Shown piece by piece: positions 48,610 to 58,083 of a stretch of 64,000 bases of DNA. The notes beneath the pieces are model-generated. The model ran no database searches. It was not told the DNA's origin and saw only the letters and a list, made by a program, of their open reading frames with translations. This DNA is from Kingella oralis (GTDB lineage Bacteria > Pseudomonadota > Gammaproteobacteria > Burkholderiales > Neisseriaceae). The translations under genes were made by a program, and so were the position numbers. Each line of letters opens with the position of its first letter. The first letter of the stretch is position 1. Where the stretch lies: positions 62,001-126,000 of the forward strand of contig NZ_CP059569.1 in the NCBI RefSeq assembly GCF_014054985.1. Direction: 5' to 3'.

Positions 48610-49536
48610 CTAATTGCGGATGTAGCTTTGCGCGTTGTTGCGTTTCACGCGGCGGGCGGTGGCATAGCGGGCGTTCCAGTATTTGCTGGATAGGCTGGTG
48701 ATTTCTATGCGTTTGCCTGTGCGCGGGGCGTGGATAAAGCGGTCGTTGCCGATATACATGCCCACATGGGAAATGCGCGAGCCGTGGGTGCGGAAGAAGA
48801 CCATGTCGCCAGGGCGCAATTCGCTGCGGCTAACGTAAGTGCCAACGGATGCTTGCGCGGCGGATGTGCGCGGCAGGCTCACGGCAAAGGCTTTGCGGAA
48901 AACGTATTGCATAAAGCCGCTGCAATCGAAGCCTGTGGGCGAGGTGCCGCCGAAGCGGTAGGCTACGCCGATAAAGCCCATGGCGTTGGAGATAAGCTCG
49001 TCGGCATCGGCGCGCCCCATTGGCTCGGCGTTGGATTTGGGTTCTTCGCGGGTGGCAACGGGGGGCGTTGCCACTTGGGCTTGCTGTTGTTTTTGCTGGA
49101 TGATGCTGCCGATGGCATCGCGTGAGGGGGAATTTTGGGCGACGGCGGGCGGGGTTTTGCGTTGGATGATTTTGCCGATTTCGTCGTGGTTGGATGGGCG
49201 CGTGTCTTTTTTGCTTTCGTGTTTGGTGGTGGCTTTGGCTTCGCGTTTGGTTTCGTGTTTGCTGTCGCGCTTTTGGGATTCGGCTTTTTTGTTGTTGCGG
49301 CTGTCGCTGGGTTTTTGTTTGTCTTTGATGATTTTGCCGATGGGGTCGGCTTTGGATTTGGATTTTTCTTTGGGTTGATTTTTGTTGGATTTGTCGGATT
49401 TGGCTGGGGTTTTGGCGGGGGTGGATTTGCTGGCAGCAGCTTTGGGAGCGGGTTTGGCTTTGGGGGCGGCTTGGGCGATGCTGCCATACGCCAACAGCAG
49501 GGCGAGGGCGGCAGTGCGGAGAAGTCGGTAGGTCAT
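48610..49536 (-). CDS. NlpC/P60-family peptidoglycan hydrolase
   Basis: A 308-residue secreted C40 peptidase that should cut D-Glu-mDAP bonds in peptidoglycan. It has a signal peptide (to AQAAP), then about 150 residues of Lys/Ser/Pro/Gln-rich linker holding three short repeats (DPIGKIIKDK, DEIGKIIQRK, DAIGSIIQQK), then the catalytic domain from about 180. The nucleophile is Cys205 in FDCSGF, and the His in ISHVGMY (about 256) and FIHAP complete the site. The very basic linker may bind the cell wall. The linker length is unusual for the family. Confidence 0.9.
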   Translation of the reverse strand: MTYRLLRTAALALLLAYGSIAQAAPKAKPAPKAAASKSTPAKTPAKSDKSNKNQPKEKSKSKADPIGKIIKDKQKPSDSRNNKKAESQKRDSKHETKREAKATTKHESKKDTRPSNHDEIGKIIQRKTPPAVAQNSPSRDAIGSIIQQKQQQAQVATPPVATREEPKSNAEPMGRADADELISNAMGFIGVAYRFGGTSPTGFDCSGFMQYVFRKAFAVSLPRTSAAQASVGTYVSRSELRPGDMVFFRTHGSRISHVGMYIGNDRFIHAPRTGKRIEITSLSSKYWNARYATARRVKRNNAQSYIRN

Positions 49537-49797
49537 AACGGGAATGGGGTTGATACAAATGTGGGGCATTCTAACCGATTTGGGCGGGGAGGCGTAGGGC
49601 TGTGTAAGCAAGATTTTGCAAAGGTTTGGGCGGGTTAAGTTAGGTTAGAATGGGAGTACTAGGCAGCCTGAAAACTGGGGGAGATGGTTTTCAGGCTGCC
49701 TTATGTGGGGAGTGGAAAAGGCAGCCTGAAATGGGTTGGTGCTTTGTGGTTGGTTTTTTCGTGTAGCTTTAACCATGCGTCTCATGCCAGCGGGGCA

Positions 49798-49988
49798 CTT
49801 ACTTTTCTTTGCTTCGCCAAAGAAAAGTAAGCAAAAGAAAGGCGACCCCGACGTGCAGGTCTGCTTCGCAGACTTCCCTCACTGCGCATCCTTTTTTCGG
49901 CGCGTGCGAACTAGCCGCGCTTTGCGCGTCGTCGGACAAGCGCACGCTTTTTCCCGAAAAAAGAATGCTGCGTTCGGCTGGACGTAGG
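49798..49988. repeat. structured intergenic element with perfect 14-bp hairpin
   Basis: CTTACTTTTCTTTG (49798-49811) and CAAAGAAAAGTAAG (49818-49831) form a perfect stem with loop CTTCGC. Further on, CTTTTTTCGGCGCGTGCG and CGCACGC...CCGAAAAAAG make a second, imperfect inverted repeat (about 49887-49970). I recall very similar sequence (AAAGAAAAGTAAGCAAAAGAAAGG) scattered in other proteobacterial genomes, often misannotated as small proteins. The rest of 49537-50276 holds DUS, a second hairpin and repeat copy E. Confidence 0.6.
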
Positions 49989-50054
49989 GGAGGGGGCAGT
50001 AGCATCAAGCAGTTGTGAGAAGTTAGGCAGCCTGAAAGTCAGTTTATTCAACAA

Positions 50055-50085
50055 AAAACCGTTTGGCGTAATACCAAACGGTTTT
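50055..50085. terminator. hairpin shared with 35572-35600
   Basis: AAAACCGTTTGG and CCAAACGGTTTT form a perfect 12-bp stem around CGTAATA, followed by TGTTTTTT on the plus strand and T-rich sequence also on the minus strand. Confidence 0.75.
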
Positions 50086-50147
50086 GTTTTTTCAGGCTGC
50101 CTTTGGGGTGTGGATGGTTGCTGGTGTTTTTGGTTTGCAGGGTAATA

Positions 50148-50250
50148 AGGCAGCCTGAAAATGGTGCATGAAACGGGGCGTTACTAATCGGCAAGATGTC
50201 GGCGAGCCGCCGACGCTCCATGAGCTTACATGGCATTAAGGCAGCCTGAA
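50148..50250. repeat. DUS-bounded hairpin repeat, copy E (half element)
   Basis: Has the core GTCGGCGAGCCGCCGAC (50198-50214), the adjoining GCTCCAT and the TTACTAATCGGCAAGAT arm of the family, and DUS at both ends, but lacks the second hairpin. Same orientation as copy D. Confidence 0.72.
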
Positions 50251-50276
50251 ACCGCTTACTCGCCCCATCCCTCGCG

Positions 50277-50693
50277 CTATTTCACCAATTTCAGACCGCG
50301 TTTTTTGGACGGCTCGCTGTTTGCGTTGCTGTTATCGGTGGGCGTTTCAGGCTGCCTTGGGGCTTCGCTTGGGGTGTAGGGTTCAACTTCAAAGCCCATG
50401 CCTTCGCCTGTTTCTTTGGCAAATAGGCTAATCACGTGCCCAATGGGAACCCAGATTTCGTGCGACACGCCGCCGAAGCGGGCATGGAAGTTCACCCATT
50501 CGTTGTCAATAAACAGGTCTTTGGTGGCGGTGGGGCTGATGCTGAGCACGATTTGGTCGTCTTGCACATATTGCGCGGGCACGCGGGTGTGTTCGTTTAC
50601 CCATACGGCGATGTAGGGCGTGTTGCCGTTGTCTAGGCACCATTCGTATAGCGCGCGGATAAGGTAGGGCTTGGTGGAGGTGGATTGGGTCAT
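50277..50693 (-). CDS. sspB: ClpXP adaptor SspB
   Basis: 138 residues. SspB delivers ssrA-tagged peptides to ClpXP. The folded domain (1-110) shows PYLIRALYEWCLDNGNTPYI, FIDNEWVNFHARFGG and the IPI-type binding groove. A disordered linker with a DUS-coded RQPET follows, and the C-terminal ClpX-binding tail is RGLKLVK. AGGAG before ATG is clear. It follows sspA by 59 bases as in many proteobacteria. Confidence 0.95.
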   Translation of the reverse strand: MTQSTSTKPYLIRALYEWCLDNGNTPYIAVWVNEHTRVPAQYVQDDQIVLSISPTATKDLFIDNEWVNFHARFGGVSHEIWVPIGHVISLFAKETGEGMGFEVEPYTPSEAPRQPETPTDNSNANSEPSKKRGLKLVK

Positions 50694-50752
50694 GTGGGTC
50701 TCCTGTGAGTATGCAAAACCCCTTTGCGGGTAACAAAGGGGCAGCCTGAAAA

Positions 50753-51358
50753 CTATTTGCGCATGGCTTTTTCGGCGGGGGTGAGGGCTTCGGCAAACGC
50801 GGGGCGTTGGAAGATGCGCTCGGCAGATTTGAGCAACGGCGCGGCGGATTTGCCCAGCTTGATGTCGTAGTGTTCCAAGCGCCAGAGCAGGGGGGCGAGG
50901 GCAACGTCAATCATGGAAAAATCGTCGCCCAGCACATATTTGTTTTTGGCGTAAGCAGGGGCAATCATGGTTAGACCTTGCGCGATGGCTTCGCGGGCTT
51001 TGGCTTGTTCTTTGGCGGTGGCGGCTTGGTTTTCCAGCGTGGCAACGTGCACAAACAATTCTTTTTCTAGGCGGAACAGCACCAGCCGCCCGCGCCCGCG
51101 CATCACGGGGTCAGCGGGCATGAGCTGCGGATGGGGGAAGCGTTCGTCTAGGTATTCGTTGATGATGTTGGATTCGTAGAGAATCAAATCGCGCTCCACC
51201 AGCACGGGGACTTGGTTGTAGGGGTTGATAACGGCGAGGTCTTCGGGTTTGTTGAAGGTGTCGATGTCTTTGATTTCAAAATCCATACCTTTTTCAAACA
51301 GCACAAAGCGGCAACGGTGGCTGAACGGGCAGGTGATGCCCGAATAGAGTGTCATCAT
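50753..51358 (-). CDS. sspA: stringent starvation protein A (GST fold)
   Basis: 201 residues; RNA-polymerase-associated regulator with a glutathione-transferase fold but no expected transferase activity. N-terminal thioredoxin-like domain with TLYSGITCPFSHRCRFVL, QVPVLVERDLILYESNIINEYLDE typical of SspA, and an all-helical C-terminal domain. AAGGAAT precedes ATG ATG. First gene of the sspA-sspB unit. Confidence 0.94.
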   Translation of the reverse strand: MMTLYSGITCPFSHRCRFVLFEKGMDFEIKDIDTFNKPEDLAVINPYNQVPVLVERDLILYESNIINEYLDERFPHPQLMPADPVMRGRGRLVLFRLEKELFVHVATLENQAATAKEQAKAREAIAQGLTMIAPAYAKNKYVLGDDFSMIDVALAPLLWRLEHYDIKLGKSAAPLLKSAERIFQRPAFAEALTPAEKAMRK

Positions 51359-51571
51359 GTGGGGATTCCTTGTGGATGGGATAAGGCAGCCTGAAACGCG
51401 CGTATCCGGTTCACGGCTGCCTATCGGTTTGACGAAATACGATGGGGCATAATTATAGCCGATTGTAAAGACAAAAGCGAATTTTGGCGGTTAACACAGT
51501 GTTTTATATAAACAAATAAGACAGCCTGAAAATGGATTGCTCCGTTTCAGGCTGCCTTTCGCATACGCCCA

Positions 51572-52363
51572 TTATTTAAAAAACATCATCACCGCCACGC
51601 AGCATAAAAACGCGCCAAACGCCTTTTTCAACACCGAAACGGGCAGCCGGTTAGCCGCCATTGCGCCAAAGCGCGAAGTAACCACGCTGGCGCACACAAT
51701 GCCGATAAACGCGGGCAAATACACAAAGCCGATGGAATAGGCGGGCATATCGGCAAAACGGCTGCCGCTGAGCATAAAGCCAATGGTTGCGCCGATGGCC
51801 AGCAGCACGCCACAGGCGGAAGATGTGCCGATGGCGCGTTTCATTTCAAAGCCGCGGCTGTTTAAAAACGGCACAATAAACGCGCCGCCGCCAATGCCCG
51901 CAAAGCTAGACAGCGCACCAATCACCACGCCCGCTATGATTTGCACCCGTGCGGTAAGCGGCTTGGCGAGCGGCGCGGTTTTTTGTTTACTGGCGATAAG
52001 CATTTTGATGGCAAGCAGCAGCATCATGGCGGCAAACATTTTCATCAGCTTGGCTTTGGGCAAGCCCGACACCAAGTAGCCAAACACAAACACCGATGCC
52101 ATCAGTGCGGGCACAAAAAAGCGGAACACGCGCAAATCCACATTGCCGAATTTATGGTGTTGCCACGCCGATGAAATGGATGTGAACACGATGGTGGCAA
52201 ACGATGTGCCCAACGCCATTGCCATCAGCTGCGCGTCTGGCACGCCTGCTTGCGGCAGCAACAGCAACAGCATGGGCACGATGATGGTGCCGCCGCCAAT
52301 GCCGAATAGCCCTGCGAAAAAGCCTGCGATGGCGCCGATAATCAGATAGGCGAGAAAAAGCAT
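51572..52363 (-). CDS. TSUP (TauE/SafE) family permease
   Basis: A 263-residue inner-membrane protein with eight hydrophobic segments. The two repeats open with GLFGIGGGTIIVPMLLLLLP (about 19-38) and SFAGIGGGAFIVPFLNSRG (about 159). Probable exporter of sulfite or a related sulfur or organic anion. AGGAC precedes ATG 52363. Second of three TSUP genes in this window. Substrate unknown. Confidence 0.9.
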   Translation of the reverse strand: MLFLAYLIIGAIAGFFAGLFGIGGGTIIVPMLLLLLPQAGVPDAQLMAMALGTSFATIVFTSISSAWQHHKFGNVDLRVFRFFVPALMASVFVFGYLVSGLPKAKLMKMFAAMMLLLAIKMLIASKQKTAPLAKPLTARVQIIAGVVIGALSSFAGIGGGAFIVPFLNSRGFEMKRAIGTSSACGVLLAIGATIGFMLSGSRFADMPAYSIGFVYLPAFIGIVCASVVTSRFGAMAANRLPVSVLKKAFGAFLCCVAVMMFFK

Positions 52364-52458
52364 GGTTGTGTCCTATTTTTAAGTTGAGCTGAGTTTCAGG
52401 CTGCCTTTGGCGTTGCGATTGGCTGTGGCAGCCTGAAACGGGGTTTACACGAATACGA

Positions 52459-52980
52459 TTAACGGCAACACCGCCGCCAGAACGGTTGCTCCCATGCGGC
52501 ATGGCGCAGCGCGGGCGTGTCGGGATGCGGAAAGCCGTGGATATTGGGCAAGGGGTTGGCAGGCAGCGCCAAGCCGTAAACAAATTGCACCCAGCCCAGC
52601 GCAATCAACAGCAGGGCGGCTTTGGACGAAATCAGCCCGATAAACGCCAAGCCGATGTTGATTTTGAATAACCATTCGCCCACCGCCCAACCGCGCTCGG
52701 CATCGTTGCAACGGCGTTCCAGCCAGATGTTTTGTTGGCGCAGCAGCACAAACGTTGCCAGCACCGCCACGCCCACCGCACCACCGATGCGCGGACCAAA
52801 CGAGAGGTTGCAGCCTTCGGCGCATGATTGATGCAGCCACAGCAGCACTTTCGCCAGCACGCCAATGCCCGCAAACAGCGGCAGGCAGGCGGCGGCTAAG
52901 CGGATGCGGCTGGCGCGGTTGTTGTTGAGCGGGTCGGGTTAGGTGTCGTATTCGGTTACGCCATCGGGGATGTAGGACAC
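52459..52980 (-). pseudogene. membrane-protein gene interrupted by an in-frame stop
   Basis: From GTG 52980 the frame reads VSYIPDGVTEYDT, then TAA (plus-strand 52939-52941), then continues open in the same frame for about 160 codons (PDPLNNNRASRIRLAAACLP... to FWRRCCR). The open part contains three or four hydrophobic segments (ACLPLFAGIGVLAKVLLW, GGAVGVAVLATFVLL, IGLAFIGLISSKAALLLIALGW). The seamless frame suggests a nonsense mutation. Alternatively a shorter protein starts at GTG 52860. A +1 frame at the 3' end encodes a hydrophobic tail (VLAAVLPLIVFV), so a second lesion is possible. Family not recognised. Confidence 0.5.
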
Positions 52981-53053
52981 TTTCAGGCTGCCTTGAATGA
53001 TTGTTTTTCAGGCTGCCATTTTGACTTTGTCGCTTAGGCAGCCTGAAAACGGA

Positions 53054-54832
53054 TTAAATGGCTTGGGTGCGCGCGATGAGCCAATCTCTTGCCGCGCCGT
53101 TCACAAACGGCAGCAGTTTTTCGCGCACGCTGGTGTGGTAGGCGTTGAGCCAATCGCGCTCGTCTGGGCGCAGCAGCGTGGCATCCACCAGCCGCGTGTC
53201 AATCGGGCAGAGCGTTACCGTTTCAAAGCAAAGGTAGTCGCCAAACTGGGTTTCTTGCGGCTGGGCAACAGGCTGGGCAACGACTAGGCTTTCTATGCGG
53301 ATGCCCCATTGGTTCGGGCGATACAGCGCAGGCTCGTTGGATGTGAGCATGCCTTGGCGCAGCGCGTATTCGGGCGTGTTGGGCGCGAAGTAGGAAATGC
53401 GTTGCGGCGGTTCGTGCACGTTCAAAAAATAGCCCACGCCGTGCCCTGTGCCGTGTCCGTAGTCGCGCTGAGCTTGCCACAGCGGCGCGCGGCAGATGGC
53501 ATCTATCATCGGCGCGGCGATGCCGTTGGGGAACACGGCGCGAGCAAGGGCAATGTGCGCCTGCAACACCAGCGTGAAATCGCGGATTTGTGCGGCGGAT
53601 GGCGTGCCGATGGGGATGGTGCGCGTGATGTCGGTGGTGCCGCAGTGGTATTGCGCGCCGCTGTCTATCAGCAATAAGCCGTCGCCTGCGATTTTCAGGC
53701 TGCCTATGGCGGGGGCGGAGTAATGCGGCATCGCGCCGTTGGCGTTGTAGCCCGCAATCGTGCCAAAGCTCTCGGAGACGAAATGGTCGCGCTGGCTGCG
53801 GTGAGCGAGCAGCATTTCGCCGATTTGGTATTCGTTGATGCTGTCGCCCTGCGCGAGACGGTGTTCCAACTCGGCAAAGAAGCCACACAGCGCGATGCCG
53901 TCTTGCAACATGGCTTGGCGGATGTTTGCCACTTCGGCGGTGGATTTTTCGGCTTTGAATTGGGTGGATGGATTGGGTTGTTCGCGTTTAACCATGTTTT
54001 CAGGCAGCCTGAAAACGGTGGACACGGCAACCTTGGCGGGGTCGTACATCAGGCAGCCTGAAAGCTGCGCCAGCGCGTCTGCCGCGTGTTCATACGGCTG
54101 GATTTGGATGGCGGCTTGGTTTAAGGCAGCTTGGATGTCGGGCGAGATTTTGCTGGGCGCAACAAACAGCGTTGCCGTGCCATTCGCGCCAATCAGCAGG
54201 TGCGACAGGAACACGGGGTTGTAGGCGATGTCGCTGCCGCGCAGGTTGGTGAGCCATGCGATGTCGTCCAGCGCGGAGATAAAGTGCCAATCGGCGCCTG
54301 CTTCGCGCATGGCTTGGCGCACGCGGTGCAGTTTTTCGGCGGCGGTTTGCGGCACGAACTCGGCTTTTTGCGCGAATACGGGCGCGGTGGGCAAGGCAGG
54401 GCGCGCGTTGCCCCATGCGGTGGCGGTGTAATCCAAATCGTGTTTGAGCGCGATGTTTTTCGGCGCAAAGGCAGCCTGAATGCGGCGCAGCTCGGCAACG
54501 GAGAGCATATCGGGCGCGATGCCCACGGCGGCGTGTTCAGGCAGCGTTTGCGCGAGGTGGGCGATATGGTTGCGCCCACTTTCTTGCTTTTGCAACACGA
54601 TGCCGCTGCCTGCTAACTCGGCTTCGGCTTGCGTCCAATAGCGCGAGTCTGCCCACAATTCGGCGTTTTCAGGCTGCACCACCAATACGCCCGCCGAGCC
54701 GGTGAAGCCTGAAAAATATTGGCGCGCTTGCCAATGCTCAGGGATGTATTCGGAGAGATGCGGGTCGGCGGTGGGGAGGATGAGCGCGGCAAGCGCGTGG
54801 CGGGTGAGGGTTTGGCGCAGGGCGGTGAGCAT
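53054..54832 (-). CDS. pepP: Xaa-Pro aminopeptidase (M24B)
   Basis: A 592-residue dinuclear metallopeptidase that removes an N-terminal residue before proline. The long three-domain form: two creatinase-like N-terminal domains (1-310) and a C-terminal pita-bread catalytic domain. Metal ligands visible are the Asps in LLIDSGAQYHCGTTDITRT, the His in HGTGHGVGYFLNVHE, and the Glu residues in LTSNEPALY and GIRIESLVV. Internal DUS are read as FRLPENM, SGCL and GSLK. AAGGAC precedes the ATG. Confidence 0.93.
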   Translation of the reverse strand: MLTALRQTLTRHALAALILPTADPHLSEYIPEHWQARQYFSGFTGSAGVLVVQPENAELWADSRYWTQAEAELAGSGIVLQKQESGRNHIAHLAQTLPEHAAVGIAPDMLSVAELRRIQAAFAPKNIALKHDLDYTATAWGNARPALPTAPVFAQKAEFVPQTAAEKLHRVRQAMREAGADWHFISALDDIAWLTNLRGSDIAYNPVFLSHLLIGANGTATLFVAPSKISPDIQAALNQAAIQIQPYEHAADALAQLSGCLMYDPAKVAVSTVFRLPENMVKREQPNPSTQFKAEKSTAEVANIRQAMLQDGIALCGFFAELEHRLAQGDSINEYQIGEMLLAHRSQRDHFVSESFGTIAGYNANGAMPHYSAPAIGSLKIAGDGLLLIDSGAQYHCGTTDITRTIPIGTPSAAQIRDFTLVLQAHIALARAVFPNGIAAPMIDAICRAPLWQAQRDYGHGTGHGVGYFLNVHEPPQRISYFAPNTPEYALRQGMLTSNEPALYRPNQWGIRIESLVVAQPVAQPQETQFGDYLCFETVTLCPIDTRLVDATLLRPDERDWLNAYHTSVREKLLPFVNGAARDWLIARTQAI

Positions 54833-54957
54833 GGGGGATGTCCTTGGTTTGTAATCAGTAAAAACGGGGTTTCAGGCTGCCTGAAAGGATAAATGGAGAG
54901 CGGATTGGAATGGCGGGGAAACGTGGTTTGGCTTGATTGCGCAGATTGTTGGATGCA

Positions 54958-55012
54958 ATAGGCAGCCTGAAAACGAGCTAAAACAGCATTTATATTTTCA
55001 GGCTGCCTTATT
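54958..55012. terminator. DUS pair downstream of relA
   Basis: ATAGGCAGCCTGAAAACGAG and TTTTCAGGCTGCCTTAT around a 20-base loop, directly after the relA stop (minus strand). Confidence 0.6.
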
Positions 55013-55015
55013 CCG

Positions 55016-57208
55016 CTAAATCCGCGCCACGCTCGCCACGCCCTTCACCTCCGCCACGCCCGCCAACACGCGCGGCAGTTCGTCCACTTTTTTCATTTCC
55101 AGCGTAACGCGCATACTTGCTTCCAAATTGCGCGTTTGCATTTGCACGGCGGTAACGTTCACTTTATAGCGCGCCAGCGCATCGGAAACATCGCGCAGCA
55201 AGCCGCTGCGGTCGTTGGCGCGGATTTCAATATCAATCGCAAACACCTGATTTGCATCCAACACCGCCCAACTGGCAGGCAACACCTTTTCGGGCGATTG
55301 TTTTGCCAAATGCTCAAAATCGCTGCACCCTTGCCGATGGATGGACACGCCGCGCTCGCGGGTAACAAAGCCGATGATTAAATCGGGCGGCGCGGGTTTG
55401 CAGCATTTTGCCAGCGTGGTCAGCAAGCCGCTTTCGCCGTCCACCAACACACCGTTTTTGTCGCCCGACTGGATTTTGGATTTTTTCACCATGCTGGTGG
55501 CGCTAATCGGCGCAGGCGCGGGCTCAACCAACGCGCCGCAGGCTTTTTGGATGGCGCGCGGCGTGATTTCGCCTTGCCCCAGCGCGGTAAACAAATCATC
55601 CAGCTGCTTGAAACCCAGCTTCTCGCAAAGCTGCTGCTGATTAGGCTTGGGCGTGATTTTGCTGATGATTTTTTCAAACTGATTTTTGCCTTCTTCGCGC
55701 ACCGTTTCCGCATTTTGCGCGCGAATATAAGCGCGGATTTTGCTGATGGCGCGCGGCGATTTCACCCAGCCTTCGTGCAACCAGTTCACCGACGGATGCC
55801 CTTCTTTGGCGGCGATGATTTCCACGCGCTGCCCGTTTTCCAGCCGTGTGGACAGCGGCACAATCTGCCCGTCCACTTTTGCGCCGCGGCAGCGATCGCC
55901 CAAGCTGCTGTGCAAGGCGTAGGCAAAATCAATCGGCGTGGCGCCCGCAGGCAGCGAAAGCACTTTGCCATGCGGGGTGAGCACATAAATGGTGTCGTTA
56001 AACAATTCGGTTTTAAACGCGGCGGCCAGGTCTTCTTTGCCGCTTTCTGCCATGTTTTCGCGCCAATCTAAAAGCTGGCGCAGCCATGCGATTTTTTGCT
56101 CATACGCACTGTCGCCCTTGCCGCCTTCTTTGTAGCGCCAATGCGCTGCTACGCCAAATTCGTTGAATTGGTGCATTTCAAAGGTGCGGATTTGCACTTC
56201 AATGCTTTTGTCTTCGGGGCCTACGATAACCGTGTGCAGTGATTTGTAGCCGTTGCCTTTGGGGTTGGCGATGTAGTCGTCGAACTCACCGGGGATGGGC
56301 TGGAACAGGCTGTGGATGATGCCGAGCGTGGCATAGCATTCGGGGATGGTGTTCACCAAAATACGCACGGCGCGGATGTCGTATAGCCCTTCAAAATCCA
56401 GCTTTTTCTTCACCATTTTTTTGTAGATGGAATAGATGTGTTTGGGTCGCCCTGCCACATCGTATTGAATGCCCACTTTGTCCATTTCGCCGCGGATGAT
56501 GTTGAGAAAATGGTCTATGTATTCCAAGCGTTCGGTGCGCTTGTCTTCCAGCAGCTTGGCGATGCGTTTGTATTCTTCGGGGTTTTGATGGCGAAAGCCC
56601 AAGTCTTCCAGCTGCCATTTGAGCTGCCACACGCCCAAGCGGTTGGCAAGCGGGGCGAAAATATCCAGCGTTTCTTTGGCAACGGCGCGTTTTTCGGGGC
56701 TATCGGGCGTTTGCCCTAAAAACTGCATGGTGCGCGTGCGCAGCGCCAGCTTAATCAGCACCACGCGAATATCGGACACCATCGCCAGCAGCATTTTGCG
56801 CATGGCTTCGGCTTGCGCGGCGCGTTCATCGGGCGTGGCAAGCGCGTCCACTTTGGCAAAATGGGTGAGCTTTTGCACTTCGTCTATGCCTTGCACCAGC
56901 GTTACCACGGTTTTGCCGCATTGCTCGGACACGGTTTCTTGCCAATTGGGCAGATAGCTGGAAATCTCGGCTAACACGGTGGCGGCAACGGCTTCGGGCA
57001 GCAAATCCATCTCGGCAACCATCTTGGCGGCAGCAAGCAGGTGTTGCAACACGGGTTCACGGGCGATGTGGGTTTTGGCTTCGGGCGGATAATGCTGCGC
57101 GGCGAGCTGTTGCGCGGTGTGCAGCAGTTTTTGCGCTTGCGGTGATTGGGCGGCGGTGTAGGCTTCGTAGTCTTGCAGGGCTTGGGCCAGGTCGGTGAGT
57201 TCGCTCAT
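55016..57208 (-). CDS. relA: (p)ppGpp synthetase RelA
   Basis: 730 residues; makes (p)ppGpp on ribosomes with uncharged tRNA. Order: pseudo-hydrolase HD region (40-190) lacking the HDxxED pair that SpoT needs (AATVLAEISSYLPNW instead); synthetase (about 240-360, GRPKHIYSIYKKM, LYDIRAVRILV, GYKSLHTVI); TGS (about 405-465); and C-terminal ACT (655-730). The missing hydrolase residues argue for RelA rather than a bifunctional Rel/SpoT. AAGGAAA precedes the ATG. Confidence 0.94.
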   Translation of the reverse strand: MSELTDLAQALQDYEAYTAAQSPQAQKLLHTAQQLAAQHYPPEAKTHIAREPVLQHLLAAAKMVAEMDLLPEAVAATVLAEISSYLPNWQETVSEQCGKTVVTLVQGIDEVQKLTHFAKVDALATPDERAAQAEAMRKMLLAMVSDIRVVLIKLALRTRTMQFLGQTPDSPEKRAVAKETLDIFAPLANRLGVWQLKWQLEDLGFRHQNPEEYKRIAKLLEDKRTERLEYIDHFLNIIRGEMDKVGIQYDVAGRPKHIYSIYKKMVKKKLDFEGLYDIRAVRILVNTIPECYATLGIIHSLFQPIPGEFDDYIANPKGNGYKSLHTVIVGPEDKSIEVQIRTFEMHQFNEFGVAAHWRYKEGGKGDSAYEQKIAWLRQLLDWRENMAESGKEDLAAAFKTELFNDTIYVLTPHGKVLSLPAGATPIDFAYALHSSLGDRCRGAKVDGQIVPLSTRLENGQRVEIIAAKEGHPSVNWLHEGWVKSPRAISKIRAYIRAQNAETVREEGKNQFEKIISKITPKPNQQQLCEKLGFKQLDDLFTALGQGEITPRAIQKACGALVEPAPAPISATSMVKKSKIQSGDKNGVLVDGESGLLTTLAKCCKPAPPDLIIGFVTRERGVSIHRQGCSDFEHLAKQSPEKVLPASWAVLDANQVFAIDIEIRANDRSGLLRDVSDALARYKVNVTAVQMQTRNLEASMRVTLEMKKVDELPRVLAGVAEVKGVASVARI

Positions 57209-57321
57209 GGGGGTTTCCTTTTTTGGGGTGTGTGGGGACTACATCGGGTCTTATTATAAAGGCAGCCTGAAAACGGGGGAATGTTGAAATACCGTTTTTC
57301 AGGCTGCCTCATTATTCTGGA

Positions 57322-58083
57322 TTACCCTGCTGCTGCCCATCCCTGCCCCAGCGCATACACCCCCAACGCCAGCAACATCGCCGCCACCACATGATTAAAC
57401 ACCCCCTGCGGCAGCCGCAGCCGAATGCGCCCGCCCAGCCACACAAACCCCAGCGACACCACCATCACCACCCCCAGCAGCGACCAATCTCGCGCCGCAA
57501 ACCCCCGCAACACAGGAAACAGCACCACAATCTGCGTCAATTTCGTAATCAAAATGCTGATATTGTTCACCATCACCATTTCCGTTTTATTGCGCCCCGT
57601 GCCCAGCAGATAAATCATCAAAAACGCCACAATCGCATTGGTAACCCCGCCCACAATCCCCGCCACAAAGCCAAACGCCAGCATCGTTCCCCGCCCCAAG
57701 CCAAAGCGAATGCGAAAACGGCTGTATTGCGTTGCCACATAAAACAGCAGCGTAACCCCCAAAAACATTTTCAGCGCAGGCTCAGGAAACACCAGCAGCA
57801 GCTTCACCCCAATCAGCCCACCCACAAAACTGCTCACAAACAACGGCAAAAATGCCCGCCCATATTCCACCACATTGCGCCAAAACCCCGCACCCGAGCG
57901 CAGCATCACCACATTCATCACAATACACGGCACCACCACCATCGCCACCGCCACTTTCAGCGGATAAAACCCCGCCACCACCGCCGTGCCCACAATCGGA
58001 TAACCAAAGCCCGTGATGCCGTGCAACAACGCGCCCACCACAAAGAAAAACAGAATAATGTAATCATCCGCCGACCAAGCCAT
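57322..58083 (-). CDS. TSUP (TauE/SafE) family permease
   Basis: 253 residues, eight hydrophobic segments, with the start motif LLHGITGFGYPIVGTAVVAG (about 18-37), the His-Gly variant seen in the subgroup unlike the other two copies, and GIVGGVTNAIVAFLMIYLLG in the second half. Third TSUP gene here and only distantly like the others. Substrate unknown. Its C-rich coding strand complement is noteworthy only as base bias. Confidence 0.88.
   Translation of the reverse strand: MAWSADDYIILFFFVVGALLHGITGFGYPIVGTAVVAGFYPLKVAVAMVVVPCIVMNVVMLRSGAGFWRNVVEYGRAFLPLFVSSFVGGLIGVKLLLVFPEPALKMFLGVTLLFYVATQYSRFRIRFGLGRGTMLAFGFVAGIVGGVTNAIVAFLMIYLLGTGRNKTEMVMVNNISILITKLTQIVVLFPVLRGFAARDWSLLGVVMVVSLGFVWLGGRIRLRLPQGVFNHVVAAMLLALGVYALGQGWAAAG

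Noticed and set aside
48830..49558. A 242-codon frame rich in Gln, Arg and His antisense-frame to the NlpC gene
   Set aside because: Same strand but a shifted frame of the Lys-rich linker; the NlpC frame has clear domains.
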